Assembly: GCA_934463345.1 (NCBI GenBank) | Contig: CAKSJL010000026.1 | Span: 1-21,173, forward strand | Direction of reading: 5' to 3' | From: an uncultured Oscillospiraceae bacterium | GTDB lineage: Bacteria; Bacillota; Clostridia; Oscillospirales; Ruminococcaceae | DNA: 21,173 bases | Part shown: piece by piece, positions 6,924 to 15,920 of the stretch | How positions within the stretch are numbered: position 1 is the first letter of the stretch | How the letters are laid out: each line of letters starts with the position of its first letter | The notes under the pieces: model-generated | The model's input: only the letters and a program-made list of their open reading frames with translations | What the model was told of the DNA's origin: nothing | The model's database searches: none | Position numbers and translations under genes: made by a program

Positions 6924-7901
6924 TCAGTTTCCTCCCATGTCCTCATCAAGCCATTTTGCAGCATCAAGAGCATGATATGTTATTATAATATCTGCTCCCG
7001 CACGACGTATTGCAATCAGGTTTTCCATAACGATTCTTTTTTCATCAATCCAGCCCAGCTGTGCCGCAGCCTTTACCATTGAATACTCGCCGCTGACATT
7101 ATATGCTGCAACGGGCAGTTCAAATCTGTCACGAGCCTGGCGCACAAGATCAAGATACGCAAGTGCCGGCTTGACCATTATCATATCTGCACCCTCTGAA
7201 ATGTCGTCCTCAATCTCACGCATTGCTTCCTTGCCATTGGCACAGTCCATCTGATAGGTTCTTCTGTCGCCAAATGACGGAGCAGAATCCGCCGCATCAC
7301 GAAACGGAGAATAATAGCCTGACGCAAACTTTGCACTATATGAAAGCACAGGTGTATTGACGAACCCGTTTTCATCAAGTGCATTTCTTATAAAGCCGAT
7401 TCTTCCGTCCATCATGTCTGACGGTGCTATTATATCAGCTCCTGCCCTTGCAAGACTAACTGACATTTTTCCCAGAAGCGGCAGAGTCTCATCATTTACT
7501 ATTTCCTCTCCGCAGACAACTCCGCAGTGCCCATGAGAGGTATATTCACAAAGGCATACATCCGCAATGACAAGCATATCCGGATATCTGGATTTTATAT
7601 ATCTTATGGCATTCTGCATTATTCCGTTTTCATTGTAGGCTTCACTTCCGGTTTCATCCTTATGCTTCGGAATCCCAAAAACAAGAATCCCACCTATTTT
7701 ACTCTCTGAAACCCTTTCAAGCTCTTCGCCAAGCCTGTCAATGGAATAACGGTATATCCCCGGCATTGACTCAACTGGTATTTTTATATTTTCTCCCTCT
7801 TCAATAAACATCGGATATATGAGGCTCTTCTTCTCAACGCTTGTTTCCCTTATAAGCCGTCTTATCTGTTCGCCTGAGCGAAGTCTTCTGAATCTTTTCA
7901 T
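6924..7901 (-). CDS. hemB: Porphobilinogen synthase (5-aminolevulinate dehydratase)
   Basis: A 325-residue enzyme that joins two 5-aminolevulinate molecules into porphobilinogen. The two Schiff-base lysines are visible: Lys191 in YSAKFASGYYSPFRDA and Lys244 in MVKPALAYLD. The metal site is the cysteine type, DVCLCEYTSHGHCG (Cys116, Cys118, Cys126), so this is a zinc-dependent form and not the aspartate-type magnesium form. It begins 2 nt after the cobA/hemD stop, behind AAGGGAG. Confidence 0.96.
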   Translation of the reverse strand: MKRFRRLRSGEQIRRLIRETSVEKKSLIYPMFIEEGENIKIPVESMPGIYRYSIDRLGEELERVSESKIGGILVFGIPKHKDETGSEAYNENGIMQNAIRYIKSRYPDMLVIADVCLCEYTSHGHCGVVCGEEIVNDETLPLLGKMSVSLARAGADIIAPSDMMDGRIGFIRNALDENGFVNTPVLSYSAKFASGYYSPFRDAADSAPSFGDRRTYQMDCANGKEAMREIEDDISEGADMIMVKPALAYLDLVRQARDRFELPVAAYNVSGEYSMVKAAAQLGWIDEKRIVMENLIAIRRAGADIIITYHALDAAKWLDEDMGGN

Positions 7902-7903
7902 AT

Positions 7904-9409
7904 TTAATCTCCCTTATAACGCAATTGCTCACGCTGATGTCCTTTCATTTCCTTTATAAGTCCGACTATGCTTTCTGCATTTTGCAGCTTCGGAAGTGCG
8001 GCATTGATACAGCAAAGTCTTTTAAGCTCAGCTGCTGTTGCATAACCAATGCAGACCGCCCTTGTTTCCGGAGAAATACTGTTTCCTCGACGGAAAAAAT
8101 CACGAACTCCGGAACAGCTTGCAAACACAATAAAATCAGTATCTGCTCTGACAGGAACAGCCTTTTCATCACCTGTTACGTCATATATTCTTATCTCCTT
8201 ATAAGAAATGCCGGCACAAGAGAGAATATCTGTAAGCTGAGACGTTCCCTGGACAGCACGAAGTATCAGCACATTTTCAGTACCCTGCGCACTGTCGGCA
8301 ATTGCCCTTCCAAGCTCCTCAGATGTAAAGCTGTCCGGAACTATATCCGGATATATTCCATGTCTTTCGAGAACTCCGGCTGTCGCATTTCCGATAACGG
8401 CAAATTTTATATGTGAAAGTCTGCGTATATCAGTTCTGAATCTGTGAAGGCTCTGTATAAACAGCTCCGCACCGTTAGGACTGGTCAGTACTATCATGGT
8501 ATAGTCAGAAATTTCCGCAAACACCTTTTCAAGCTCTGTACTGTCATCAAGCGGTTCGATCCTCATTATTCCTGCCCTTGAAACTGACGCTCCGCAGCTT
8601 TCAAACTGTGCGGCAAGCCTGTCCGAAAAGCTTCTTGTCCCTGTTACTGTAACTGTTACTCCGTCCAGTTCATTTCCCCTCTGTCCGCAGAAATCATAAC
8701 CGGCAGTTTCGCCTACAACTATAACAGCCGGAGATTTCATGGAGTTTTCAACACATTTTTCAGAAATGTTGAAAAGTGTCCCTCTTACAACCCTCTGACT
8801 GCCCGTTCCACCATTTGAAATAACTGCCGCCGGAGTCTGAGGAGCTTTTCCGTATTCCATAAGTGAATCAGCAATGCTTTTTATATGTCCAAGTCCCATA
8901 AGAAAAACAAGAGTTCCCCCAAGTCTGGCATACATCTCCATTTCAGCCGGAAGTCTGTCCTCTCTGGTATGTCCTGTAATAACATGAAAGCTTCGGCTGA
9001 CGCTTCTGTGCGTTACCGGAATTCCTGCAAGCTCCGGAACAGCAATAGAAGAGCTTATTCCTGGAATCACCTCAAACGGAATATTATGCTCCGACAAGGC
9101 TATTATCTCCTCGCCGCCTCTGCCGAAAACAAACGGATCTCCCCCCTTGAGCCTTGCAACCGTTTTTCCATCCAGAGCATTTTTGACAAGTATTCCATTA
9201 ATATTTTCCTGAGTTTCGCTTGGTTTTCCGGCACGTTTTCCAACGCAAATTTTTTCCGCATCGGGTGCCACAAAATCAAGCAGTTTCCTATCGATCAGAC
9301 TGTCATATACTATAGTCTGCGCTCTTTTCAGCCGGTCAAGGCCACGAAGCGTTATAAGGTCGTAATTTCCGCAGCCTGCACCGATAAGATATACCATTCC
9401 GATACTCAA
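7904..9409 (-). CDS. cobA-hemD: Fused uroporphyrinogen-III methyltransferase and uroporphyrinogen-III synthase
   Basis: A 501-residue two-domain protein. Residues 1 to about 240 are the SAM-dependent methyltransferase: VYLIGAGCGNYDLITLRG, VARLKGGDPFVFGRGGEE, and VIPGISSSIAVPELAGIPVT. They make precorrin-2 from uroporphyrinogen III. Residues from about 248 onward (VTVTGTRSFSDRLAAQFESC, then IVLTSPNGAELF) are the HemD domain that closes the tetrapyrrole ring. This fusion is common in Clostridia and steers tetrapyrrole to sirohaem or cobalamin. The chosen start is a TTG in a TTGA overlap with the hemC stop; an ATG at 9397 giving MVYLIGAG is nearly as plausible. In usual GAGPGD the proline and aspartate are replaced here (GAGCGN). 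Confidence 0.93.
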   Translation of the reverse strand: MSIGMVYLIGAGCGNYDLITLRGLDRLKRAQTIVYDSLIDRKLLDFVAPDAEKICVGKRAGKPSETQENINGILVKNALDGKTVARLKGGDPFVFGRGGEEIIALSEHNIPFEVIPGISSSIAVPELAGIPVTHRSVSRSFHVITGHTREDRLPAEMEMYARLGGTLVFLMGLGHIKSIADSLMEYGKAPQTPAAVISNGGTGSQRVVRGTLFNISEKCVENSMKSPAVIVVGETAGYDFCGQRGNELDGVTVTVTGTRSFSDRLAAQFESCGASVSRAGIMRIEPLDDSTELEKVFAEISDYTMIVLTSPNGAELFIQSLHRFRTDIRRLSHIKFAVIGNATAGVLERHGIYPDIVPDSFTSEELGRAIADSAQGTENVLILRAVQGTSQLTDILSCAGISYKEIRIYDVTGDEKAVPVRADTDFIVFASCSGVRDFFRRGNSISPETRAVCIGYATAAELKRLCCINAALPKLQNAESIVGLIKEMKGHQREQLRYKGD

Positions 9410-10269
9410 AGCTCTTTCACCAGCCTTTCTGCCAGTTCACAACAGTTTTCCACAGAATCTGAGCCACTTATTATCTTTTCAGGAGCAGCCGATAATTTTA
9501 TATGTATTTTTCCACCGTAAATCTCAGAAAAAGCTCCGATAGGCATTCCGCATCCGCCGCCCACTGCTGTTATTATACATCTTTCCGCTTCAAACGAGGA
9601 ATATGTATCGTCATGATTTATCTGCCGGATATACTGTGATACTTCGCTGTTTTTCCGGCTTTCAACAGCAATAATGCCCTGACAGGGCGCAGGAAGAAAT
9701 TCTGACGTATCAACCGGCAGAATGTCGATCCTCTCATCCGAAGTAACACCAAGTCTTTCAAGTCCAGCTGCTGCAAGAATAACGGCATCGTACTCTCTGT
9801 CAAGAAGCTTGCTTATTCTCGTATCAACATTTCCTCTTATATCCTTGAAGCCCACATTTGCAAAAAGCCTTTTCATAAACATTCTGCGCCTTGAGCTTCC
9901 GGTTCCTATTATAAAATCCTCAGAATCCCGGACAGCTTCACCCTTTCTCAGAACAATGCAGTCCCTTGGATCGGCACGTTTTAAAACTCCGGAAATTTCA
10001 AGTCCCTCTGCTGTGGCAACGGGCAGATCCTTTGCGCTGTGAACTGCAATATCTATCCTGTTTTCAAGAAGCGCCTGTTCGATTTCAGTGATGAAAAGCC
10101 CCTTTCCGCCAATTTCTGCAAGTGGTTTGTCAAGAATTCTGTCGCCCTTTGTTGTTATATGTACCGTTTCAGTTTCTATATCGGGAAAATGTGATTCAAT
10201 GGCGTTTTTTACAAGCTCCGTCTGCACAAGCGCAAGTCTGCTTTTTCTTGTTCCTATCCTAATCTTCAT
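9406..10269 (-). CDS. hemC: Hydroxymethylbilane synthase (porphobilinogen deaminase)
   Basis: A 287-residue enzyme that polymerises four porphobilinogen units to hydroxymethylbilane. It opens with MKIRIGTRKSRLALVQTELV. The catalytic aspartate is in HSAKDLP (Asp81), the arginine-rich segment is GTGSSRRRM, and the dipyrromethane-binding cysteine is Cys240 in AVGGGCGMPIG. The start overlaps the sirC end by 11 nt and has AAGGTG in front, implying coupled translation. The C-terminal domain is somewhat short compared with enzymes of about 310 residues but looks complete. Confidence 0.95.
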   Translation of the reverse strand: MKIRIGTRKSRLALVQTELVKNAIESHFPDIETETVHITTKGDRILDKPLAEIGGKGLFITEIEQALLENRIDIAVHSAKDLPVATAEGLEISGVLKRADPRDCIVLRKGEAVRDSEDFIIGTGSSRRRMFMKRLFANVGFKDIRGNVDTRISKLLDREYDAVILAAAGLERLGVTSDERIDILPVDTSEFLPAPCQGIIAVESRKNSEVSQYIRQINHDDTYSSFEAERCIITAVGGGCGMPIGAFSEIYGGKIHIKLSAAPEKIISGSDSVENCCELAERLVKEL

Positions 10270-10885
10270 ATTTGCACCTTATTCTGTTAATATATACTTT
10301 TACAGTTTCATCATCCGGAAGAGTATTTTTACATTCAAGACACAGATTCAACACTACTCCGAGCGCTTCCTTCCGCTTCTCCTCACTGTCAAACAAAGCT
10401 CTTATATACGGACGGAATCTGCCCAGTATTTCCGCTGTTTCCATCATATTTCCATCAATTTCTTCCTCAAAACGCTTACGGAGATACTTTGCAAACAATG
10501 GACTTTTTCCTTCTGTTGAAATTCCAATTGTAACGTTTTCCTTTTTTACAATTGCCGGAAAATAAAAGCTGCACAGCTCCGGTTTGTCAACTATATTTAC
10601 CGGTATACCCTTTTCTCTGCATATTCCGGAAATATGTCTGTTCAAAGCTTCATTATCCGTCGCCCCGATCACCATAAATGCGCCCTCAATATCACTGTCG
10701 GCAAAGCGGCGTTTTATTGTCCTGACTCCAGACTGTAATATTTCGTCGGATATTTCAGGAGCAATAACAACAATTTTCGGTCTGAATTCAGCAAGCCTTC
10801 TGATCTTTCCGGCAGCCACTCTTCCTCCGCCGGCTATAACGCATTTCTTGTTTTCAATATCTGTATAAAACGGAAAAAATCCCAT
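10259..10885 (-). CDS. sirC: Precorrin-2 dehydrogenase (SirC/Met8/CysG N-domain type)
   Basis: A 208-residue protein with the opening typical of this family, MGFFPFYTDIENKKCVIAGGGRVAAGKIRRL, an NAD-binding Rossmann motif. VIGATDNEALNRHI and IPVNIVDKPELCSFYFPAIVKK follow. It oxidises precorrin-2 to sirohydrochlorin. Some Met8-type proteins also insert iron, but the sequence does not show whether this one does, and no separate SirB/CbiK chelatase is seen in the window. It starts 3 nt after hemA, with AAGGAG overlapping the hemA stop. Confidence 0.93.
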   Translation of the reverse strand: MGFFPFYTDIENKKCVIAGGGRVAAGKIRRLAEFRPKIVVIAPEISDEILQSGVRTIKRRFADSDIEGAFMVIGATDNEALNRHISGICREKGIPVNIVDKPELCSFYFPAIVKKENVTIGISTEGKSPLFAKYLRKRFEEEIDGNMMETAEILGRFRPYIRALFDSEEKRKEALGVVLNLCLECKNTLPDDETVKVYINRIRCKYED

Positions 10886-10888
10886 ATC

Positions 10889-11971
10889 CTACTCCTTTTT
10901 CATTGCCTCCAAAGCCGCTGAAAACTGTTCTGCTGAAAGCCCGGATTTAAGCTTGTATACCAGATTTCTTTCACTCTCATTCAGCTCTTTTTCCATCAGA
11001 AAGCAGTGCAGCGCAAGATTTTTCTCAACAGTTTCGACCTCAGCCTCGATGTACTTTTCCGCAAGCTCTGCACTGTCCGCTTTCAGTGCATTGTTCTCCA
11101 CTGCTAGTCTTTCAAAATAGTCTATGCCGATAAGGCGAATATCCTCCTCACAGCCGATTTTCCTGTCAATGTCGCTCGGAACGGAAAGATCGATAAAAAG
11201 CCGTTTTTTTCGGGTTTTAAGATGATTCATAAGCTCTGAATATGTGATTGTAAAATGCGGGCTTGACGTTGCGCTTATAACACAGTCAAAGCCGTCAATT
11301 ATGCTGTATCTTTCTCTGTAGTCGGCAATTTTTATTCCATAAGTCATGCTGGTAAAAATCTCTGACGAATGCCGGCGGAGAGTTACGGTTACAGACACAT
11401 TCCTGTGCGAAATAAGATTTTTAACCGTTGTCTGACCTATCTTACCTGTTGCGCCGATAACAAGCACCTTTGGAGAATCGCAGAATTTTGCCGCCTCATT
11501 CGCTGCAAGAGTAGCTGTCGAGACTGACACGCTGGAAAGAGATGTTTCCGTCTTTATTTTTTTCGCACACGCAAGAGCCGCCTGAAATATAATATTCAGC
11601 TCATGCTGAGTTTTTTCCCATTCACAGGCGTTTTTATACGCATCTCTCACCTGTCCCAGAATTTCGTCCTCGCCTATAACCATGGATTCTATGCCGCATG
11701 CAACTCTGAAAAGATGCAAAACTGCTTTTTTTCCATGAAACATCATTGCATATTTTTTTACCTTGTCGGACGAGACATTTCCGTATTCAGCCATAATATC
11801 TGTAACAAATTCATCATTTCCAGTATAGTAAAGCTCTGTACGGTTGCAGGTACATATAATAACGCATTTTCCGAGCCTGTCCGATATTTCTTTCTGAACG
11901 CTGCATGAAAAAGCAAACAGACTCCTGATATCCTCGCCTGCATTTTTATAACTGATACTGATACAGTTCAA
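10889..11971 (-). CDS. hemA: Glutamyl-tRNA reductase
   Basis: An enzyme of about 360 residues that reduces glutamyl-tRNA to glutamate-1-semialdehyde, the committed step of C5 tetrapyrrole synthesis. The active-site cysteine is in VIICTCNRTELYYTG (about Cys42). VIGEDEILGQVRDAYK and the NADPH-binding VLVIGATGKIGQTTVKNL follow. The initiation codon is a TTG. I take the TTG at 11971, which lies 9 nt after AGGAG; another TTG at 11980 is directly against that site and is less likely. A MITE fills most of the space between the promoter and this start. It is the first gene of the six-gene hem operon. Confidence 0.93.
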   Translation of the reverse strand: MNCISISYKNAGEDIRSLFAFSCSVQKEISDRLGKCVIICTCNRTELYYTGNDEFVTDIMAEYGNVSSDKVKKYAMMFHGKKAVLHLFRVACGIESMVIGEDEILGQVRDAYKNACEWEKTQHELNIIFQAALACAKKIKTETSLSSVSVSTATLAANEAAKFCDSPKVLVIGATGKIGQTTVKNLISHRNVSVTVTLRRHSSEIFTSMTYGIKIADYRERYSIIDGFDCVISATSSPHFTITYSELMNHLKTRKKRLFIDLSVPSDIDRKIGCEEDIRLIGIDYFERLAVENNALKADSAELAEKYIEAEVETVEKNLALHCFLMEKELNESERNLVYKLKSGLSAEQFSAALEAMKKE

Positions 11972-12004
11972 ACAATTCAACTCCTGTCACATAAGGCAAT
12001 ATTA

Positions 12005-12166
12005 GAACCCGTCTTCACAAGATATGTGTGCGGATTTCCAAGCACAATTTTTACGCAAACAAGGCAAAAATGTGCGAGCATACTTGTGTATGGCAAGTAT
12101 TTTTAACGCAGTATGCAAAAAAATTTGCTGGAAAGACGTGCGCATACGCTTGTGAAGACAGGGTTC
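12005..12166 (-). mobile_element. MITE-like palindromic element, copy A (family 1)
   Basis: A 162-bp imperfect palindrome with terminal inverted repeats GAACCC(T)GTCTTCACAAG. The direct repeat TTA stands at both borders (12002-12004 and 12167-12169), which looks like a target-site duplication. Read on the minus strand it is nearly identical to copy B, with roughly a dozen differences by hand alignment. It holds no ORF, so it would need a transposase in trans. A 3-bp TTA/TAA duplication is compatible with IS5-family (TNA target) enzymes, but that parentage is a guess. It lies in the 5' leader of hemA. Confidence 0.85.
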
Positions 12167-12188
12167 TTACTGCCGGACTGCTATAATT

Positions 12189-12217
12189 ATGATACAGCAA
12201 AAGGACAGCTCCGTCAA
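12189..12217 (-). promoter_or_regulatory. Probable hemA operon promoter inside the cysK terminator
   Basis: On the minus strand TTGACG (12217-12212) and TATCAT (12194-12189) are 17 nt apart, each matching consensus at 5 of 6 positions. The -35 hexamer is exactly the loop of the cysK terminator hairpin. Transcription should start near 12182, about 16 nt before MITE copy A. No other promoter is visible between the terminator and hemA. Confidence 0.6.
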
Positions 12218-12231
12218 GAGCCGCCCCTTTT
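12199..12231 (-). terminator. Rho-independent terminator of the sbp-cysK operon
   Basis: On the minus strand, just after the cysK stop, AAAAGGGGCGGCTC pairs with GAGCTGTCCTTTT across a 6-nt TTGACG loop. The stem has about 13 pairs including three G-T wobbles and ends in TTTT. It separates the cys operon from the hem operon. Confidence 0.85.
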
Positions 12232-12235
12232 ACAA

Positions 12236-13165
12236 TCACGTAAACAGTGCAGTTGAATAATATCTGTCACCGCTGTCCGGAAGCAGTACTACTATTGTCC
12301 TGCCCTTATTTTCAGGACGCTGTGCAATTTCAATTGCAGCATGAAGCGCCGCACCGGATGAAATTCCTACAAGTATTCCCTCGCTCTTTGCCATGAGCTT
12401 TGCAGTTTCAAATGCATCGTCATTTTCTATCCGGATCACCTCGTCATATATTCCGGTATCAAGCGTATCCGGAACAAAACCTGCCCCGATTCCCTGAATC
12501 TTGTGCGGTCCGGATTTTCCCTCGGAAAGCACCGGCGAACCCTCCGGCTCAACTGCCGCAATCTTTATTCTGTTGTTTTTGGATTTGAGATATTTTCCCG
12601 TACCGGATATAGTTCCGCCTGTTCCGACTCCTGCTACAAAATAATCGATCTCTCCGTCAGTGTCCTCCCATATTTCAGGTCCCGTTGTCTTTATGTGCGC
12701 CATGGGATTTGCCGGATTTTCAAACTGTCCTGCAATAAAGCTGCCCGGAATTTCCTTTGCAAGCTCGTCTGCCTTGGCAATTGCGCCTTTCATTCCCTCC
12801 TGCGGCGGAGTGAGAACTATTTCTGCCCCATAGGCTTTAAGAATATTTCGCCTTTCAATGCTCATTGACTGCGGCATTGTAAGAATCACCCTATAGCCCT
12901 TGGAAGCTGCAATTGCTGCAAGACCGATACCCGTATTTCCGGATGTCGGCTCAATAATTACCGAACCCTCATGAAGCAGACCCTTTTCCTCGGCATCCTC
13001 GATCATTTCCCTGGCTATCCTGTCCTTGACGCTTCCTGCCGGATTGAGATATTCAAGCTTCACCAGAATTCTTGCGGAAATCCCCAGCTTCTTTTCTATA
13101 TTTGAAATCTCCATAAGCGGAGTTTTGCCGATAAGCTGTGCGGCATTCTTATAAATAGTTCCCAT
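12236..13165 (-). CDS. cysK: Cysteine synthase (O-acetylserine sulfhydrylase)
   Basis: A 309-residue fold-type II PLP enzyme that makes cysteine from O-acetylserine and sulfide. The PLP lysine is Lys47 in [11 protein letters not shown], the substrate loop is [12 protein letters not shown] (about 72-83), and the C-terminal [14 protein letters not shown] motif is intact. It starts 20 nt after cysA behind AAGGGG and is the last gene of the sulfate importer operon. With metY, this gives the locus two separate sulfide-fixing exits. Confidence 0.96.
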   Translation of the reverse strand: MGTIYKNAAQLIGKTPLMEISNIEKKLGISARILVKLEYLNPAGSVKDRIAREMIEDAEEKGLLHEGSVIIEPTSGNTGIGLAAIAASKGYRVILTMPQSMSIERRNILKAYGAEIVLTPPQEGMKGAIAKADELAKEIPGSFIAGQFENPANPMAHIKTTGPEIWEDTDGEIDYFVAGVGTGGTISGTGKYLKSKNNRIKIAAVEPEGSPVLSEGKSGPHKIQGIGAGFVPDTLDTGIYDEVIRIENDDAFETAKLMAKSEGILVGISSGAALHAAIEIAQRPENKGRTIVVLLPDSGDRYYSTALFT

Positions 13166-13185
13166 TTTCTTTCGCCCCTTAAATG

Positions 13186-14244
13186 TCAGATAAATACAGA
13201 GTTTTCAGCAAGCGTTCTGTTTTCAAGCAGATATGCCTTGTTGCCGGATGTGACAAATACTCTGTACAGAAATACATTAACCTTTTCGCCGACCTTTATC
13301 TCACTCTGGTTAAGTCCACGATTTGCAGTAATCGTACTGCCGTTTACTTTAACCGTAAGCTCGGTTGTATTTCCACGAAAGGCGGTCTGGATTACCTCTC
13401 CCTCCGATACTGACGCACGATATATGATATTTTCGTTTTTCTTTGCAACCTCGACAAATTCCGGTCTTACAATAGCCTTGTCCGCATCCGGAATTACATC
13501 AAAGCTGCTGAATCTGGTATAGTCCTCCAGAAACGATGTATGCCCGAAAAATGAGGCTGTAAATGCCGTTTCCGGATTCTGATATACCTCACGGGGAGTC
13601 CCAATCTGCTCAATGCGGCCCTTGTTTGTTATAATGATTTTGTCGGCAACCTCAATTGCTTCATCCTGGTCATGAGTTACGAAAATACTTGTTATTCCAA
13701 GCTTTGTAATCGTTTCACGAAGCCATGAACGAAGCTCCTGTCTTACCTTTGCATCAATTGCTGCAAACGGTTCGTCAAGCAGGAGCAGCTGCGGATTTGG
13801 TGCAAGCGCTCTTGCAAAAGCAACCCTCTGACGCTGTCCGCCGGAAAGCTGGCTCGGATAACGCTTTTCAAGTCCTTTAAGACCGATAAGCTCAATAAGC
13901 TCTGAAACTCTCTCCTTTATCTGCTTTTTTCCGGCTTTCTGAACCTTCAGACCGAAAGCAATATTGTCATACACAGTCATATACCGGAAGAGAGCGTAGC
14001 TCTGAAAAACAAACCCTATTCCACGCTGGCTGGAATGAATATTGTTGACGACCTTTCCATCGATGATTATTTCACCGCTGTCCGGATTTTCAAGACCTGC
14101 AATCATTCTGAGAATTGTGGTTTTTCCGCTTCCGCTCGGTCCTAAAAGTCCGATAAGGCTTCCCTTTTCTATGCCGAAGCTTACATTGTCAGAGGCTTTG
14201 AAGTCTCCGAAGCTTTTATTTATATTTTTAAGTTCAACGTACAT
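13186..14244 (-). CDS. cysA: Sulfate ABC transporter ATP-binding protein
   Basis: An ATPase of about 352 residues. It has Walker A GPSGSGKT (35-42), the signature LSGGQRQR (about 133-140), Walker [13 protein letters not shown] (about 153-164), and the switch histidine in [11 protein letters not shown]-terminal TOBE-like regulatory domain follows (about 230-352). It powers sulfate import through CysT and CysW. I take the ATG at 14244 ([13 protein letters not shown]), which overlaps the cysW end by 11 nt and has AGAGG upstream; the longer reading from 14292 adds 16 residues without family resemblance. Confidence 0.94.
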   Translation of the reverse strand: MYVELKNINKSFGDFKASDNVSFGIEKGSLIGLLGPSGSGKTTILRMIAGLENPDSGEIIIDGKVVNNIHSSQRGIGFVFQSYALFRYMTVYDNIAFGLKVQKAGKKQIKERVSELIELIGLKGLEKRYPSQLSGGQRQRVAFARALAPNPQLLLLDEPFAAIDAKVRQELRSWLRETITKLGITSIFVTHDQDEAIEVADKIIITNKGRIEQIGTPREVYQNPETAFTASFFGHTSFLEDYTRFSSFDVIPDADKAIVRPEFVEVAKKNENIIYRASVSEGEVIQTAFRGNTTELTVKVNGSTITANRGLNQSEIKVGEKVNVFLYRVFVTSGNKAYLLENRTLAENSVFI

Positions 14245-15067
14245 CTTCTTTGTTCCTCTTTCCGATATATTCAATAACGCTTCTGACAACAAGAATTATT
14301 ACTGCAAGCATGACAAGTATTGAAGATACTGCAAATGCCGGCACATACTTGAATTCGTTGAACAGAATCTCAACGTGAAGCGGAAGTGTGTTCGTCTTGC
14401 CCCTCAGATGACCGGAAAGCACTGATACTGCCCCGAATTCTCCCATCGCTCTTGCCACACAAAGCACAACTCCGTAAAGGAATGCCCATCTGATATGAGG
14501 AAAAGTTACTCTGGTAAATATCTTAAAGCCACCTGCACCCATAAGCGCCGCAGCCTCCTCCTCGTCCGTTCCCTGCGTTTCAAGCACCGGTACAAGCTCT
14601 CTTGAAATAAAAGGAAATGTCACAAAAACCGTTGCAAGAATAATTCCCGGAACGGCAAATACCACGCTTATTCCAAGCTCCTGCAAATAAGGGTAGAGAA
14701 AACTTTGTCTGCCGAACGTCAGAACAAAAACAAGACCGGCAATAATCGGAGAAACTGTAACCGGAACGTCGATTAGCGTTGTGAGCAGCTTTTTTCCTTT
14801 AAAACGGTATTTCGTAATTGTCCATGCTGCAAACAGACCGAATACTGTGTTGAAAAGAACAGCAAACGCCGTTGCTTCAAGCGTCAGCAGGACAGCCTTG
14901 ACTGTATATTCATCCGTTACAGCTTTGATGTATGTATCCCATCCGCTTCTCAATGCTTCTGTGATTATGGTTATAAGCGGAAGTATCAGCATTACTATAA
15001 CGAAAAGGAAGCATATCCCTATAAGTATCCACTTTACAGCCTTTGAGCCTGAATTATTGTTTCCCAT
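14234..15067 (-). CDS. cysW: Sulfate ABC transporter permease CysW
   Basis: A 277-residue membrane permease with about six predicted transmembrane segments, the first at about residues 12-36. The cytoplasmic coupling (EAA) motif is EEEAAALMGAGGFKIFTRVTFP, and the VARAMGEFGAVSVLSG region is typical of CysW. It forms the channel with CysT. Spacing is 10 nt from cysT, behind AGGAGG. The CysT/CysW order follows the usual operon and sequence resemblance. Confidence 0.93.
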   Translation of the reverse strand: MGNNNSGSKAVKWILIGICFLFVIVMLILPLITIITEALRSGWDTYIKAVTDEYTVKAVLLTLEATAFAVLFNTVFGLFAAWTITKYRFKGKKLLTTLIDVPVTVSPIIAGLVFVLTFGRQSFLYPYLQELGISVVFAVPGIILATVFVTFPFISRELVPVLETQGTDEEEAAALMGAGGFKIFTRVTFPHIRWAFLYGVVLCVARAMGEFGAVSVLSGHLRGKTNTLPLHVEILFNEFKYVPAFAVSSILVMLAVIILVVRSVIEYIGKRNKEDVR

Positions 15068-15077
15068 GGTCTGCCTC

Positions 15078-15905
15078 CTATCGTCCGAGTATCTTTGTAT
15101 TTCTTGCCTGAATCAGATTCACAAGAAAGAGTATCAGAAAAGCCGCCGCCAGCATCACAAGTGCAATTGCCGTTGCGCTCGCATAGTCATATTCCTGAAG
15201 CTCCGACATAATTATAAGCGGTGTTATCTCAGTTTTAAACGGCTTGTTTCCGGCTATGAAAACAACGCTTCCGTATTCGCCCAGACATCTTCCAAAGGCA
15301 AGTCCGAAACCTGTAAACGCTGCCGGAAGAATTTCAGGAAGAATAACGCTTCTGAAAATTCTGCCCCTGGAAGCTCCCATTACGCCGGCAGCCTCTTCAT
15401 AGGACGGATCAAGCTTTTCAAGTACAGGCTGAACTGCTCTTACAACAAATGGGATACCAATAAAAACAAGTGCAACCGTTATACCGATTCTGGTGTAAGC
15501 TATCTTAATGCCGAAATTTGAAAAGAATTTTCCGACAAGACCTTTATCAGAAGTGAGGGATGTTAGTGCAATTCCGGCAACCGCTGTCGGCATTGCAAAA
15601 GGCAGTTCGATGAGTCCGTCAACAATTCTTTTTAATGGAAAGTCATACCTTACCAGAACCCAGGCAAGAATTATTCCCATAACAGCATTGATAAGCGACG
15701 CCGCAAGGGCTGTTAAAAAGCTCACCTTAAAGCTTGCAAGAACACGTTCTCTTGTAATGGTTTCCCATATATCAGAAAGACTCATCTGCGCCGTATATAT
15801 TACAAGTGAGGCAAGCGGAATAATTACTATAAGGCTCACCATTGACAAGGTTACTCCCATTGAAAGACCAAAGCCGGGGATAACTCTTTTTCCTGCCTTT
15901 TTCAT
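15078..15905 (-). CDS. cysT: Sulfate ABC transporter permease CysT
   Basis: A 275-residue permease with about six transmembrane segments. It has ELPFAMPTAVAGIALTSL, the coupling motif SYEEAAGVMGASRGRIFRSVILPEILPA, and GRCLGEYGSVVFIAGN, all characteristic of the CysT/CysU half of the sulfate channel. It starts 15 nt after the binding protein gene behind AAGGAG. Confidence 0.93.
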   Translation of the reverse strand: MKKAGKRVIPGFGLSMGVTLSMVSLIVIIPLASLVIYTAQMSLSDIWETITRERVLASFKVSFLTALAASLINAVMGIILAWVLVRYDFPLKRIVDGLIELPFAMPTAVAGIALTSLTSDKGLVGKFFSNFGIKIAYTRIGITVALVFIGIPFVVRAVQPVLEKLDPSYEEAAGVMGASRGRIFRSVILPEILPAAFTGFGLAFGRCLGEYGSVVFIAGNKPFKTEITPLIIMSELQEYDYASATAIALVMLAAAFLILFLVNLIQARNTKILGR

Positions 15906-15920
15906 ATTGTTTTATGCTCC

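Noticed and set aside
7925..8416. A 163-codon plus-strand frame opposite the HemD domain.
   Set aside because: Shadow of a conserved coding region; low-complexity Cys/Arg/Asn-rich product with no motif.
8885..9520. A 211-codon open frame on the plus strand opposite cobA/hemD and hemC.
   Set aside because: It lies antisense to two well-supported genes, its translation is rich in Ser, Asn, Lys and Cys with no recognisable motif, and it has no convincing ribosome site.
14781..15521. A 246-codon plus-strand frame opposite cysW and cysT.
   Set aside because: It is antisense to two permease genes with complete family motifs; the translation shows no domain and crosses their junction.
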